Shown here piece after piece: positions 1 to 13,999 of a stretch of 64,000 nucleotides of DNA (positions are counted from its first letter, which is position 1; each line of letters starts with the position of its first letter). The DNA lies in contig WMCF01000003.1 in NCBI GenBank assembly GCA_009792885.1, positions 12,369,974 through 12,433,973 of the forward strand, given 5' to 3'. This DNA comes from Eremophila alpestris peregrina. Lineage: Eukaryota; Chordata; Aves; Passeriformes; Alaudidae. A program made the position numbers and the translations under genes. The notes under the pieces were generated by a model. It saw only the letters and a program-made list of their open reading frames with translations. It did not search any database and was not told the origin of the DNA.

Positions 1-3000
1 TACCAGTGATGAAAATACAGGAAATTTTTTCACAGAAGTGAAGGAATAGAAAACCAACCAACTTTGAATTTTTTGTACTTGATTTTTTGCATGTGATTTT
101 TTTTACATTTTAAACAGAAAGGTACCATTCAGTAATTTGTCAGACCTACTAAAGTGTTAAACCCCAGCAATGTTGATGAAAATTGACAATTATAAAAAAA
201 AAGGCTGAATGCAGCCTAAATAAGCATTATAATTACTGTCCTTAGTTTAAATAAACACTGCTGTGAATTAAACTTTCATACCTGCCAGGTGTCTCAGTAT
301 CTAGGTTAAATGGAGAGCATTCAGGTATGGGATGAAAAGTATTAACTTTCCACTATGATTCCCAAACAGTGCCATGTAGCAAATATCATTTATGCCTAAT
401 GTATTTAGATCTCTGTGGATTATCTCCATATTGAAATGGAATATAAGCAAACTGTTCTGTAAGCATGGGTGGCATGGGTATTGATATACAGCTGAATCAT
501 ATTTAGTGAGTTTTGCAGGTTTTGGTGGGCTGCATGTTTCTAATTTGCAGTTATGTGTGAGCTTGAATTGCAAGCATTTGAAATCATGCTGCAAAGATCC
601 TGAAATTCTTTGTTGTCCCTTACGATATGTGAAGTGAATATATACCTATTAGAGATATAGTCAGGACTTATATTCCTGTCAGTATACAGGAATACAAAAT
701 AAAGAGTCAGTAATTTATAAAAAATGAGACAAATATGCAAAAAACATTTCTGCTTTTTGGGGATATTTGCAAGCACTATATCTGTTTTACAGAAAGTAGC
801 TTCTAAGTCATATCAGCACTGGTGCATTTTTTAAAATCATCAATAACCCATCTATAACAGAATTTTGATTTTTATTTCAAAGTGAAAAACTGTAAATTGT
901 TTCTACTTAGCAAGCAAATATATACATCATCTCCTGGTCCCCAGGTCACAAAAGAGGGTTATCCTGTCACCACTACTGATTTCTTAAAAGTGTGACATGT
1001 ATTTTGTTGTCAGTTCCGATCAGCAGCATTCACGAATCAACATTACATCAGCAGCAAAGCACACCATTTTATGCTCTTTTGGAAGATAATTAGAGTTCCC
1101 TTTTGTTGCAAATAAGATGTAAAACAGCTATAACTGCTGGTGAATGTGATTAAAGTAACCTCTATAGAACCCCATTATTCTAGACAGATTCCTTCAGATG
1201 CATAATTTCCCCATTTTAAGAAAACATAATGCATGCATATAAAATTCAAATTGTCGAGACACCTCTAACAAAAATTAGTTGTCTATTAAGGCATTCTTAG
1301 TAGCTGGTTAACATGTAAAACTCTTTAAGTGTATTTTAAAATAATCATGAAATAATAGTACATGTCATTAAAGGTAAACATTTTAAAGTGAGAGGTTTGT
1401 TCAGACAAGAGCTGTGTATTAAACTTTTTTCTTACAAAACTCCCATTAGAAGAATAGAGAGACAAGAAGAAGTCTTGTCTCTCTATCAGTTATATACCAG
1501 AACATCCCCCTGCCCCCAGCTCCATAATCATGCCTCACAATACACAGACAAATTAGGGAACATTTTCATTTTTTAGCACATAATTTAGAGCTGAAATACT
1601 TTCATTAGACCTAGTCTAATATTGTAAAAAATTTGTTCATAGAAAAAGTATTCACCTACTTTTGGACAATATACATAACTTTTTTATTTGCCACATGTGG
1701 TCTGATCTTCTACAGAGATTGCTGGATAGTGGAAAGATTGCCCATCAATGATCTTTTTTAATAAGGAATGAAAAAAATTTGATCAAATAAGCCAGTCAAT
1801 ATTAACCCAAATGTTGTCTCTGTAATATCATTTACCAGTTTTATAAATTATTTTTTTTTAATCTGCAAAAAAAACTGAAAATAAGGTATTTTTGAAAAAA
1901 TGTATCTTGCTTTCAAATAATCAGTTGTGATTTTACAGTCAAGAAAGGGAAACACCAACAAAATGTTTTAAGGTACAGGAATGATGTTGCTAAATATCCA
2001 ACATATAATTATTTAGCAGCAAGTGCCAAATTTCTCCTGTGCATACTATGCTCTGTGGAGAGCTGGGTATATGAACTGGTTCTCAAATGGTGCAGGATAC
2101 CTCAGGGCAGCTGTTGAGCAATCTGATTTCAGAACTGGATGGATAGAGTTTGACTCTAAGCACACAGGGGCAGTATGCACTGTAGTTCCCAGAATAAGGT
2201 CCTTGATAATAGTTTGCCTCTGAATTATGTAACAGATAACAGTTTATTTGAAATTTTCAGAAGATAATAAACTATGATGAACAAATTAGAAAAAGATTGC
2301 CAATAGAGTGACCATTACTTTTGCTGAATTGTTATAATTATAAAATCAAATCCTGGTTTGCTCTGTTGGGTACCTCAACATCTAAAGGAAATGCTATTAA
2401 AGAAGCTTACAAATGAATAATCATTCCCAACAACTCACAGCAGCACTCACAGCATGAAAGTACGAGAAATAGGGAAAGTTTTCAAGGAGGGAACTGATTA
2501 GGGTGAGGATGATTCTCTGTCAGAAAAATGTATTGTGCAAGTGTCCTCTAGAGAAAAAATTTTCACCTGAAAAGAAACAGCATTATGAACACTACAGAAC
2601 TGTAGATTGCAGGACACTGATCTTATTAAGAACCAATGCTAATTTGCACACTGTCTCCCGCTGAACTAGAAGCAAGTTTACCACTGGGTTTGTTAATTTA
2701 CGCAGGACACCATTATCTTTGGTTGGACTTAATGTATCAGAGTAGATAGAGGTCATTAGCTGCTGGGTTCATGATTATCTAGCATGAATTACAGACAGTA
2801 TCACAGAAATACATTTGTTCTGAAGCTTCATTTCTCCTCATGTGATTTTTCCCCTATTGGCGTTTAATTTGCAAAACCTTAGACACTGAGTATTACACAT
2901 ACACACAAACACTGCTGGTCATTTTGTTTTGTTTTCTTTTTGTTTTTCTTCATTAACAACCCAGAAATGTAAAGCAATTTAAAATAAAAATAAAGTTCAA

Positions 3001-6000
3001 AAGTATGTACTTGCATTTAATAGCAGTAATAAACTGTCAGCTTGACTTTTTAAAATTGCAATAGTAGACATAATTACAATGGAAGCTGTAAGATCCCCAT
3101 TACAAGTAAATCAATTATTTAGGTAGTTCAATATTGGGGAAATAAATGGATAAATCTCTCTGCTAGATGCTATACTATGCATTTATCTAAATGGACTTCT
3201 GAAGTGTGTCCTGCACCCTAAAATGTTGCCAGAGAAAGAGACTATTGACTGTCATTGGAATACTTCTTTTCAGTATAGCTCTTTAAAATCTTACATCCAC
3301 TAGAAATCAGCCTATTTAATAAAAATATTTGTGTTTTCTGGTTAAGTAAACACATTTTCATAAAGATCTAAGCTCAGTCTATTTCACTTAAATGGAACCA
3401 ACCATCTACAAATTTATTTACAATTTTTAGATCTGTACAAGCACATTCCTAATAGCTGGGAATACTTTTGTGTCTCGGCATGATATCTTTAGAAAGAGGT
3501 GAATTTTCATTTATTTAATGCAAATACTCATACAAGGTAAACTGCTTAGGCATACATGGAGCGTGTTTTCATGGAAGCTTTGTGGCAGCAGGAAAATAAT
3601 AGAACATAATTGTACAATAAATGGAATGTTGCAGTTTCAAAACTACTCATGCTATGGTGCAGTGAATAAAAAAGAATACAGGAAGATTGAGATACTATTT
3701 GCTGGGCTTTGAGCTGCTTTGCTTACAAATTACTTCATTCTAATTTTATGTGTATTTTAGGAATATCTCTTCTTTTTCACTAGACAAATAGCAGCAGGGA
3801 AGATACACATGATTTCTGAATACAGTTAAAGCTCTAGATAGTTGTTTGCATTGTTATCAAAGCTTGGTTATCAGAACTACTTCAGCTATGTAAACTACTT
3901 GCAGCAGCTATGTTTTTTTAATAAATTTAGCATACTTTCGGTTCACAGATTTTATATAAATAGGGATTTTGTGTTTTGAAAGTGATTTTTTTTCCAAGTT
4001 ATTTCTCTTAACGCAAACAATTTAAGTCTTGTGCTTTGTCATGAATTACCTACTAAGACTATAGTTTTGATTATTTCTGCCTATCTTTATTCATTTGAAT
4101 AACATGATATTTTTTTTCCTTCTGTCTGCGTGGTTGAAATATACATAAGGAAGAGAAGGACTTGAAACATTAGATGTGGCAAGCACATGTATTCATGCAG
4201 CCTTAAACATTCTGAGAAACAGGGTATCTCGTAAAAGTAGTTGTGAAAAGCAATAAATGAGCTTGTTGTATACATATCAAGTTGAATTTGTGATTGAACT
4301 TCTTGAGCCCTGAGAGTTCTGTATTTAACTGGTCTGTGATGTACCTGTTACTTCAGTACCATCCTGTCAGGTCACAGGTGATGCAAGAGCTGCTCTTCAG
4401 TGAGGGTATGGCCACAGCAAGCAATGGCATTTAGGAAGAGATTGCTCCCACTGCTAGGGGCTCTCGATACCACTGAGATTATATATATAGCAACTGTAAA
4501 GTTCTCTAAATAAATGAGTAGATCAGGACCACTCCAGTTCTAAAACCACTCAAATTCTTTAATTTTTCAGCATATAGGGATATGTTAGGTTTGAGCAAAT
4601 GTATAAACTCCTACAGCTTTTATCATAAATTTTACTGAACTCAAGAAGAAATTTGCTGATGCCCTAGATAATTCTCCAGATGATAGACATTATGAATATT
4701 TCAAATAGAGATTGATTACTATAAAGCTAGTGATCTCCTAGCTGGGGACAATGTCTTGTCCTTTTATTTACATGAACATTATGCTTTCTTGCTTATAGAT
4801 GTTAAGACAATGAGGGTGGGAAAAAAGAGAAAATAGAAAGGATGCATTGCATACTTTATTTCACAACTTTTTTTGCAGTATCTTTTGAACAATCTCTGCA
4901 AATATACCCTTTCTATGTACCATTTCAGGACCAGTATCTTCCATATAAGATAAAGGTAAAATCCAGCCAGTTACGTTGTTATACCATTTTCAGTGTAAGA
5001 GAATGTCATATGCTGTTTTGAATAATTCCTTACTATAAACTTATACTCCAAAAAATGAGTTAATTTAAAAGTCATCGCCATCATCTTTCAAAATTAAATC
5101 TTATTGGAGATAAAGACATTTTTCTTGCATGTGGTATTGAGGATTTCATTTGTTTTAATCCCTTTGGGATATGTCATCCCCACATTCTGCTTCTCTGCTA
5201 GACCTTGCATGACGGTTCTCCTTGCAGCTAACCTCAATGGCCACCACCCTACACCATCTCTTTCCCCTTACAGATGCTCTCTATCACCTTTATCTTTTAT
5301 ACCAAGTCATATTCATTCTTCTATGGATTTCTTCTGGATTTTCTTTTGTGGAATACTAGATTGTAAAAAGTTTGCCCACAGAAGAAAAACATGCACAAAG
5401 GTGGCAGTGCACCAAACATGACACCACATGGATAAAGGTGAGGCTAAAGACTAAAAATTTAGTTAGAGCTCAGAAATTTTTTATTTGTACTTCTTGATAT
5501 TTTTGAAACAGTTCAGGGCGAGAAAAGAGAAAGGGAGGAAAGGAAAAAAATGGCTTCTCATCATTTCACATCTTGGTCAGATGCTTAGCATTCATACATA
5601 TTAATTGTCTTAGGCAGTCTTTGTCTTTTTTATAATGAAAATAAATTCTCTACTTTTGAAAAGGAAATTCAGAACACTCAGACATGCCTTTTTCTACAGA
5701 AAGAAGGAATTCTTAGGCTATGTTATGTTGAACTGCCACTGAATATTCTAGTGACCACTACCACCAGTCCCAAGAAACTCATTTACTCAAATCATCTACC
5801 TCAGGAGAAACAATGTAAAACTGAATTAAGAGAGCTCCTCTGGCAAAACAACAGGAAACTCCCAGAAGGGACCTATTAGCAGTAGTGTGTGATATACCAC
5901 CTAAAATAGCTCTGCTATTTTATGGATCTGCTGGAAATAGATTCCAGTATATCTGTGGTTATTTGTTATCATGAAGCATAAAGTAAGAGTTTTGACTTCT

Positions 6001-9000
6001 TTTCCATTTATGAATACACCATGTTTGTTTTGCTGTAGATATCCAGCCCAATAAAAATGCTTGCTGCATTGTACTCCAAAAATGATTGCCAGGGGTGATT
6101 AATCTACCCCATCTTGGCAGATTTACATAAAATGCTTTCTAAAATCATAGAGAATAAATTTGAGGAAGTGCTTATAAACATCACAGAGTTTACAGACAAG
6201 TTTTGTACTATTGTACAAAGACAAAAAAAAAGACAAGTCTCCTGGCATAAGAACTGACAGATTATGTTGCTGTCTGCAATTGTGAAATTGAAATGACTGA
6301 GGCAAAATGGTACAGAACATGTAGGTGACGTCTTTCTTCACATCCATGAGGAGGTCACTCTACCTGTGGAGGAAGTGCTGACAGGATGTTTATGTGGGAT
6401 TAAAGTCAGATATCATTCAGGAAAATGAGGGCAGGAAGAGGGTGTGTAAATAGGAAGTCCCTTAATTTTGTTTAATTTCCTTAATTCTCTTTTTATTGTA
6501 ACTTCTTTCATACCTGAAAAATTAACTCTTTTCCATGCAAGAATGATGAAAACATAAAACAAATTAATCGTCTTCATACACTTCTTCTTTGCTTACATTA
6601 TTTAGGGAAATGTAAGCATAAATGTCACTGTCCTTTGGCTGTATTTATTTATTTATTCCAAGTGGCAGTGCAAATTCACCAAATCTTAAATTGTGAGTTG
6701 ATTAGTTTTTAAAAAGGAAAATAAGTGACACTTTATATAATATTACTAGCACTGTTTCTAAAAGATTCAAAGGAAGGTTTATTGAGAATGATTTTAACTT
6801 TAGTCACTTAGAAACTGATGCTTATTGACATATTCTCAAGTAGACATACCATAAAACATGCAAATGTAATGATAGCTTTGTTATACAGAATGAGTTAGAG
6901 GAAAAAAGAGTTTTTTAATAATTGCAATATCTATAATGAAACTGTAATATTAGTTTATTCCCCATTTCTCCCACCATTTCATTATTTATTTTTTGAAATA
7001 TACCAAAGAAAAAATATTTGAAGCAAGATGAGAATTATAATGAATGTTTTTTCCTGCTTCTAGACAAGTATACAGAATAAGCATAAGTTGGTGAGTTACA
7101 TTATGATAGAGCACAACAAACTGAATTATGAATTATTGTGTAAATGGCTATATGTTCAGTTATTCACATGCAAACCACAACAGTAAGTTCCAGTCACACA
7201 GATTGTTCAGATTATAACACTGGCATGTATTTCATAGACTAAAACATTTGTGGCAAAAATTACAATTTACCTATATTAGATGGTAAATAGTCAATATCAA
7301 AAACCCTTGTAGTTGTGAAACTTTGGTGCATGGTCTCCCTGCTTACCTTCATATAAAAAAATTCATTGCATTCATGAAAAGAAGAAACTGGCAAGTAATG
7401 CAGAAGGGGATTGAAGGCAAGTTCAGAAAGAGAAATCTGGTCCACCTTTGCTCTTTTATTCTTCCCTACCCTGTGTTCCCCAGCTTTTACATTTCTGCTT
7501 TCCCTTTTTCCCTTCCTTAAATTAGTCTGTTGCTATCTTGCATTGTGTTGTAGCATAGTTTGTTATTTTTTTTTCCCCTGTAAATAAATATGATGGGATG
7601 GAACTTTACAGTTTCTTCAAGAGATAGGGCACTCACTTTGTTTCATGACAGATTTCAGTAGAATGTAAACCTATATATAAATGTTCTTGGTGACTTACAC
7701 AGAGCTTCTTTATGGTTTAATATCTTAAAACTAGATCTTTGTTCTGCAGTCAGACCGTCCTGCAGTATGTTTCTGGATCCTAGCTTACTTCAGCAAGTAA
7801 AAATACTGGCAACTTGCAAAGTTGTAGGACATTAGCCTGCTATGTTAAAAGAACATCCTAAAGAAGAGAATGTAGGATACGTCTTGTCATAGCCAAATTT
7901 TCGTTTTCCTACTTTACTGCACTGTATTATCTACAAGCTTTTTGCTTAATCACTGAATCTCATTTTTAAGTATTATTTTACATCTGCTAGAAGCATTCAA
8001 TGCAGCAACAGTGTGTATAAATTAAATATAAATCTCACTGCCTGGTGGTTCTCTTTTTAAAAAGTAAGATAAGAGTTTTGAAAATAAAAGGTATTCCTTC
8101 TTTGAAAAAACAGTAGTACCACTCTGTTCATTAAGAAGGTAGAAAAATTATAAAGCTTCTCTCAACAGCCTCACGGTCAGTAAGAATAATCAGATTACTG
8201 AAAAGGTAACATTGCTGATTTCAAATCATTGTATCCTGCCCTCAGCTGTAGAAAATTGGTGGCACCACCAAAAGGAGGTGGTGTCTTATCCTGGCTAATC
8301 ATAACAGGAGGTAGGGTTAATAATTTCAGCAGATGAATGTGATTTCCTTGAGGAATGTAAACTGGTGAGCAGCATCTCCAGGGCACAGAGGAGAAATTCT
8401 GATGACCATTTTCGAATGTCAGCTGGTCTTTCATACTTTTTTGCATGTTCTTACCTGAAGAACCTAATGTCATGATACAACAACAATGTACAGCAACCAA
8501 TTAGCAGAGTCCACAAAATGCATCATATTTTACCCAGGCTGGGGCTAATAATTAATTATTCTTTTTTCAAATGTGTGGTTATCTATATATATGTGCTTGA
8601 AAGTTCTATTTGACACTGCATATGGGATTAAAAACATAGGGCTGCTGGGTCACTTTCTAGTATCAAGTGTTTATTAATCAATTATTGTTATATTATTGCA
8701 ATATAGCTTTGTAACAAAGGCAGTGAATCTTTTTCATGAATTTCAGACTAAAAGAGAAATGCAGGCACATTTGTTTTGTCATTGTTTATGGAATTTGATC
8801 TGGAATTAAATGCTGTCTTTTGTTAACGTCTACTTATGACTGGATTTTGTAGTAACACAAGTAAAATTAGGCAGAGCTTCAATGCAGAATTAACAATAAA
8901 TAAAAAGTTTAAATAAGACTTTTGCCTTGAATCAAATTAAAGAAAAAATATCCTGCATCAATCCCTGATCCACTTATTCATGCATATACCTTTCTATTTA

Positions 9001-10610
9001 AAATAGTAGTGTTACACTTGAATGAACAGGATTTGCCTCTGCTAGAAGATCTGATTATTAAAAAGGAGCTCAAAGGAACAAGATCTGTAACATTAGAAGT
9101 ACACCAGAAGTAACTGAAATCAGTGAAACTAACAATACAAAACAGAGCTTGAAAATCAGGTACTTTGGTTCAGAGGAAAAGGAGAAAAATAGAAAAAGGA
9201 AGTAAAATAATAGTATATTTACCACTCTTTTGGTGAGAATAAATATGTTTTGAAAAGAAAGCAGTTTCTCTATATCTGATTTATCCAGCATGGCAAAAGA
9301 ATTTACACAACAAAAGACAAAACCTTTTAATAAAATTGAATGCAATGTGCAATTACAAAGTGGACATTTCCTCTTGTCCTAGTGAATAACATAAGGATCT
9401 TGTATTCCATTTTAGTTCACAACACCTGTGATGAATTATTTGTAAATGCAATGAATAACATTACTAGGAACATGTCAAATTATACGTTGATAATGAATTT
9501 TTGGATGCATCTGCTATGTAATTGTTCCCAGCAGATGTGTATTCATCTTCACCTGGCATTATTTTCCTGATTTTGGGGTTTGTTTTTTATTATGCATTTT
9601 CATTTTTATCATAATTGTTACAGTGATCCCTGTTCCTTTGTTCTAATCAGGTCCCTTTGATGGTGTTGCACATTCTGAACAAAAGAGGAGGGGAAAACAC
9701 ACCAGGCTATTGGCAAAACAAAACACTGGTCTTTATTTGTGACTTTCTAAGTGCCTGCTTGGCCTCAGAAGGTTGGGTGGTGTTGACAGGGACCAGTTGT
9801 TTCCCTGAATGTATCTGCCAGCTGCTCCAGGCATGTGTTCTGCAGAATAGGAGGTGAATAAACACTAAAGGCTGCTCTGCTGACAGACAGGTACATGCTG
9901 CTTTTACTAAGTGCATCTGAGACTTTTCTTAAAAAGGTAAATAAAGTGAATTAGTAGCATAGGATGCTATGTTTTTCCACAATACTCTGATATACAGAAA
10001 TACTCACAATGAAAATATCTGTCATCAGTTTATGGTTTTAGTAAGCAATCCTACATTAATTGTGTTTATGCAGACTTGCTGTATAATGTACAGTTTCTTT
10101 TGCACAGGTCATTTTTACTTTACAGAATATACTTGTCTCTCAACACGGGTAATTTCAAAAAGCTGCCAAAATCAACTGATCAAATACTGGATATATGAGT
10201 GCAGAACTCAGGCTTTTATTAAAATTTTACCTTTCTTTGTGATTCAGTAAATCATTTACAGCATCTGTCTGAGACTGATTTCCATTCTGAAATATTTGCT
10301 CTGCACTTTACACCCTTTTGAATTGTATCTTGGTATATCCAGCAGGTGATATTTCTGTCTCACTGGGTTGTGGATTGAACTACATGAGCAATTTTAGCCA
10401 CTGTAGAAAGAACAGTCTGGTTATGGTCTTTTCCAGATGATCAGGATTTCTGTTCCGGAACTGTTTTTGAGATAAAGGAAATCACTGAGCTTTATATCTA
10501 GATTTGATTTTCTCCCTTCCCCCAAATTGAGGGGGATTGGTTTGTCCCTATAAATTTAAAAAAACCTGAATTTAAAAAATGAAACCTAGAGTCTGAAACA
10601 GCTAAACAGC
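1..10610. other. Non-coding AT-rich DNA, no gene seen
   Basis: This stretch is AT-rich with many short A and T runs and stops in all frames. The open frames of 60-105 codons (for example 5104-5421 plus and 8195-8500 minus) show no domain or paired splice structure. The minus frame at 8195-8500 contains a donor-like CAG/GTAAGA on the minus strand near 8454, but no matching acceptor or conserved protein was recognised. No transposon was identified with confidence. The only structured item I can point to is the hairpin at 1454-1486. Confidence 0.7.
1454..1486. repeat. Perfect inverted repeat, 14-bp arms
   Basis: The left arm at 1454-1467 and the right arm at 1473-1486 are exact reverse complements across a 5-nt loop. 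The left arm is nearly all purine and the right arm nearly all pyrimidine. The stem could form a hairpin in RNA or single-stranded DNA. It is short for a microRNA precursor, because pairing stops at once outside the arms. Confidence 0.9.
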
Positions 10611-10705
10611 TTCTCTTCTCTTCTCTTCTCTTCTCTTCTCTTCTCTTCTCTTCTCTTCTCTTCTCTTCTCTTCTCTTCTCTTCTCTTCTCTTCTCTTCTC
10701 TTCTC
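10611..10705. repeat. (TTCTC)19 microsatellite
   Basis: Nineteen perfect tandem copies of TTCTC run for 95 bp with no interruption and end in a short TCTCC tail. One strand is purely pyrimidine and the other purely purine, a composition known to favour triplex (H-DNA) structures. The perfect copies suggest a young, length-variable array. It lies about 95 bp before a CR1 fragment. Confidence 0.97.
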
Positions 10706-10799
10706 TCTCCAAATTTTTTAAAATGTCTTTAAACATTTGTAGACAGGCTACATTCAGCCTGACAGTTCCATGAAGTCTCAATATGATAATTTATGAGAG

Positions 10800-10882
10800 T
10801 CATAGAATCGTAGAGTTATTTTTAGTGGAAGCAACCTTAAAGATCATCTAGTTCCAACTCCCCTATCATGGGCAGGACACAA
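10800..10882 (-). mobile_element. CR1 LINE 3'-end fragment
   Basis: Read on the minus strand this is the 3' end of a chicken-repeat-1 (CR1) element. It has the 'gccc atg' box, then a GTTGGAACTAGATGATCTTTAAGG-like stretch (here around 10834-10858), then the terminal ATTCTATGA-type tail at 10800-10808. The copy is 5'-truncated, as is usual for CR1, and has a diverged block where the family normally reads a purine-rich run. Such tails are a hallmark of bird genomes. No coding sequence remains. Confidence 0.88.
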
Positions 10883-11399
10883 GGTAGGCAGAAAAGGGAC
10901 ATAAGATGTTGTTCTTAAAAAAAAGAAAAAAAATTCTAAATGTTTGGCACTATGAAAGGTGATATAATCCAAAGGTAAAATACAACTGGTCTCTTTAATC
11001 AGCTGGGAAATGTTTGTATTCAGAATAAATTTAAACTGTTTTTCCTCCTATGTTTCAACATCAGTCTCCCTGCATGCAGCACAGCATGCAGGGACGCAGA
11101 ATGTACCTAGATTTTTTCTTTAATTGTGAATGTGAAAAATAAACTTTGCATTACATCACCAACATTAGCTTGCAGTAATTTTTACAAACATGTCTACAAA
11201 CAGGTCTACAAATGTGTCTTCAAAAAGAGCACTGAATGAATGCAGATTATATTGCATTTATTCACATTAAACAATTAGAAAGTGACCATTAAATTGACAA
11301 TAATGTAGAAATGTGTTTATTTATAAGTCTTAATAGCTGCGGTACTACATCAATATTTTGTACACGGACAGCACCTCCTAACAAGGAGTATTTACAGAA
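10883..11399. other. Non-coding spacer with one hairpin
   Basis: The spacer holds A-rich stretches and no open frame of note. Its only structure is the hairpin at 11069-11096. I recognise no repeat family. Confidence 0.6.
11069..11096. repeat. Perfect inverted repeat, 11-bp arms
   Basis: The arms at 11069-11079 and 11086-11096 are exact reverse complements with a 6-nt loop. Each arm includes the palindromic core GCATGC. It is GC-richer than its surroundings, so the stem would be fairly stable. No function is known. Confidence 0.9.
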
Positions 11400-11880
11400 C
11401 CATTAATGAGCCAAATGTTAGGGTCACGGGGAAGGGAGAGGAGAAGGAGCCCTGCTGCAGTGGGCAAGGTGGGGTGGGCCAGCTGAGCATCCACTGGAAG
11501 AACACCACACTCTGATCTGGCTGAAATGAGCTGTGCTATTTTGCTTTGGGAAACTTCACATCCCCGAACAGTCTGAAAAGAGTCTGTCTTCCTCTGAAAG
11601 CCAGAGAATTCCCAATGGAAAACACCCTACCCTGGTGTTCTGACTCTCAGGTTTTATCCAGGTAGGAATGCTTGGCTCCTCCTGCTGGGTGGAGCCCAAT
11701 GGGATGATGTCATGCAGTGAGCCTTTAAATGGCCCATTAACAGCAGATCTCCTCCTGGAGGTAGGATGGGTGGTGGAAGAGATAATGAACTCTGACCCAC
11801 CTGGTTTTTACAGCCGGAGCACCTGCCTCCTCCCTCCTGGAGTTAGAAGAGGTAAACTGCACAGAATTATTCATAAATTC
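11400..11880. other. GC-richer patch, possible old LTR
   Basis: Composition rises sharply against the AT-rich flanks. The segment has a TTTAAA box at about 11724 and GGTAA donor-like sequences, and it includes a 78-codon plus frame at 11668-11904. The texture, with alternating GC-rich unique sequence and a TATA-like box, resembles a degenerate avian retroviral LTR. I could not match it to a family or find clear TG/CA ends. It could equally be a regulatory element or a non-coding exon. Confidence 0.3.
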
Positions 11881-13999
11881 GCTGTTCACTTTCATAGCAG
11901 CTAATGTGAAGAGAAGGAAATTGACTGGAAAGGAGGCAAGGAGATGGTATCAATCTTTTTTAAGTATTGGAAAGAACCAAATATTGACACACTACATAAG
12001 AGAGGGAGGACATTATATAGAACAGTGGGAGTACAATCCAGTCAAATATGAGCTGTTAATATGTTTTATAGATAAGTTATAATTCAATTTGGTTTGTTCT
12101 TATGGAATATGTTTACCCTTCACATACAGGTATTACTGTTTTTCTCTTCACTATCATTTCATGTCAGTAGGTCTAATATAATCAACAAAAAATATCTGTT
12201 CACCATGACTTAGTAAATTGCACCAGCTCTTCCTATTTAAATCTGGACTTTAAATTTCTTCTTCAAAAAAAAAAAAAGATTATAGCTACTGTCTGATGTA
12301 TTTTTGGAAGTTAGCCCAAATTGCAGCAATAGGCATACATAGCAAAATATTTAATTTAATCATTCATTAGTCTAATATGTATGTTCCTTCTCAGATCCTG
12401 CAAATTTCTAATGAGGCAGTTGAACATCCTCAATTTTTGTTCCTCTGGGACTTTTTTCATCTGTCAAGAGAATTTTGCCCAACTATATCCAAAAAATTAT
12501 GAAAATGAAATTCAAGTATCTCAGCTTATAAAAGCTATTATAAAATAAATGCCATTTTCTTCATTATGTTAAACCAATTAAATCTAATTTCTCTTCTGTT
12601 TCCATACATAAGCAACAGCTGTACATGCCATCCATTGGTAATTAATTGCTTCCGACTGCCTGCCACTGAGAGTGGTATTTCTTCAAATCAGTGACACAGC
12701 ACACCACCAGCCTCCCCGTACACCAGAGCACATCAGATCATGCAACATACGTGACATATAATAAGACATCCATTTCTGCATGTGCAGAAGAAGAGCAGCA
12801 CATGCTCCAGGCAGTGCCCTGGACTGGAGAATGACCACTGACACCATGGGGCTTGGCACACAAACTCTCCATGGGTCATCCCACATGTTTGCACTGCTGG
12901 CCTATCCAAGGTGGCCCTGCTGCCAAACACAGCCTCCTTCAATCAGCAGGGAGGCCTGGCTTTGGAAAGTGGCTTATCATCAAAGAAGGACCAATACAGT
13001 TTTCGCTAACTTTTAGCAGTAGCAGAATTTCCATTAAAAATTGGGGTGAATCGTGAAAGAGAGACTGAAGGTAGTATCCCAAATGTATCCTGTAAACCTC
13101 TTGCCCCTCCAATGAATGAAGTAAATTATTTTCTTTCAGAAGAGGACATATAGCTGAAGAGGCTACAACTATAACTGGATTGTGTCTGGTCTGGGTTGTT
13201 ATATAAGTGACTTTATGTGACCCAGAGACAGCAAGGTAGCCATGTGGCTTATAGTTAGTAATATATTACATTTTTATTCTTTTTTTTTACTGTTTGAAAA
13301 GTTTGTCATAAAGATTTCATGTGAAAAGAGATTTTTTTCCATCTCCATTAGGGAAAAATGAAAGATATTTGAGGAGGAGGGTGGGTGGCAGCCGGAAAAA
13401 GCTTTTATTGTTTACACTTGAAGTTCAAAAGAAGTAGTGTGTGTGCCAAGCCTTTGTAAAAGCAAACAATAAACAAACCTTTTTCAGTGAAAAGTGAAAG
13501 AAAATGCAAGGATTTAAAAAAGGTCCACTGGTTTTTCAGGCTTAAGCCATCAAGTTAAGCTTTTACTCTTTTTATTCAGACATGGTTTTCTTTACTTGGA
13601 TTTTCAAGTTTTGTGTTCTGTATGTATGGAACATACATATGGATATGAGTCCAACTTTTAAAACTGTGTGCATATGAAAAAGAGGAGAGCAGACCTGGTG
13701 TACTTCAAGTACTCTGAAGTAGAAGAGGAAAAACTAAAGCCTCTGTAACTACACAAATGTAAAACTTGGGTAAATGAGAAACAAACTAGACATTAATACA
13801 GTCAAGACATGTTAAAAATATTAAAAGACCCATGATCAAAATGCACCCAAGTGTTCTGCCTCTGAAAGTATCACAGGTGACATTATGGACAACACAGAAG
13901 CCCCCAGCTTTCTACAGTCATTTCCCCTCTTACTGTCCCAGTGAGCAGAACTGCTGCATTAAGGGATATTAGAAGGCAGATGCATGCCTAGTCTGTGTA
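11881..13999. other. Non-coding AT-rich DNA
   Basis: No gene is seen. A somewhat GC-richer patch around 12680-12980 gives short overlapping open frames on both strands. Overlap on both strands argues for composition rather than coding. The last 100 bases or so may be the worn 3' end of the LINE relic that follows. Confidence 0.6.

Noticed and set aside
5104..5421. 105-codon plus frame with hydrophobic start
   Set aside because: Hydrophobicity follows from T-rich sequence. No splice partners or domain are visible.
8195..8500. 101-codon minus frame crossing a GTAAGA donor-like site
   Set aside because: A single donor-like site without an acceptor or conserved protein is common by chance.
9645..9890. 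Exon-like segment with acceptor near 9651 and donor near 9890
   Set aside because: Splice-like signals are weak on their own, and the open frames occur on both strands.
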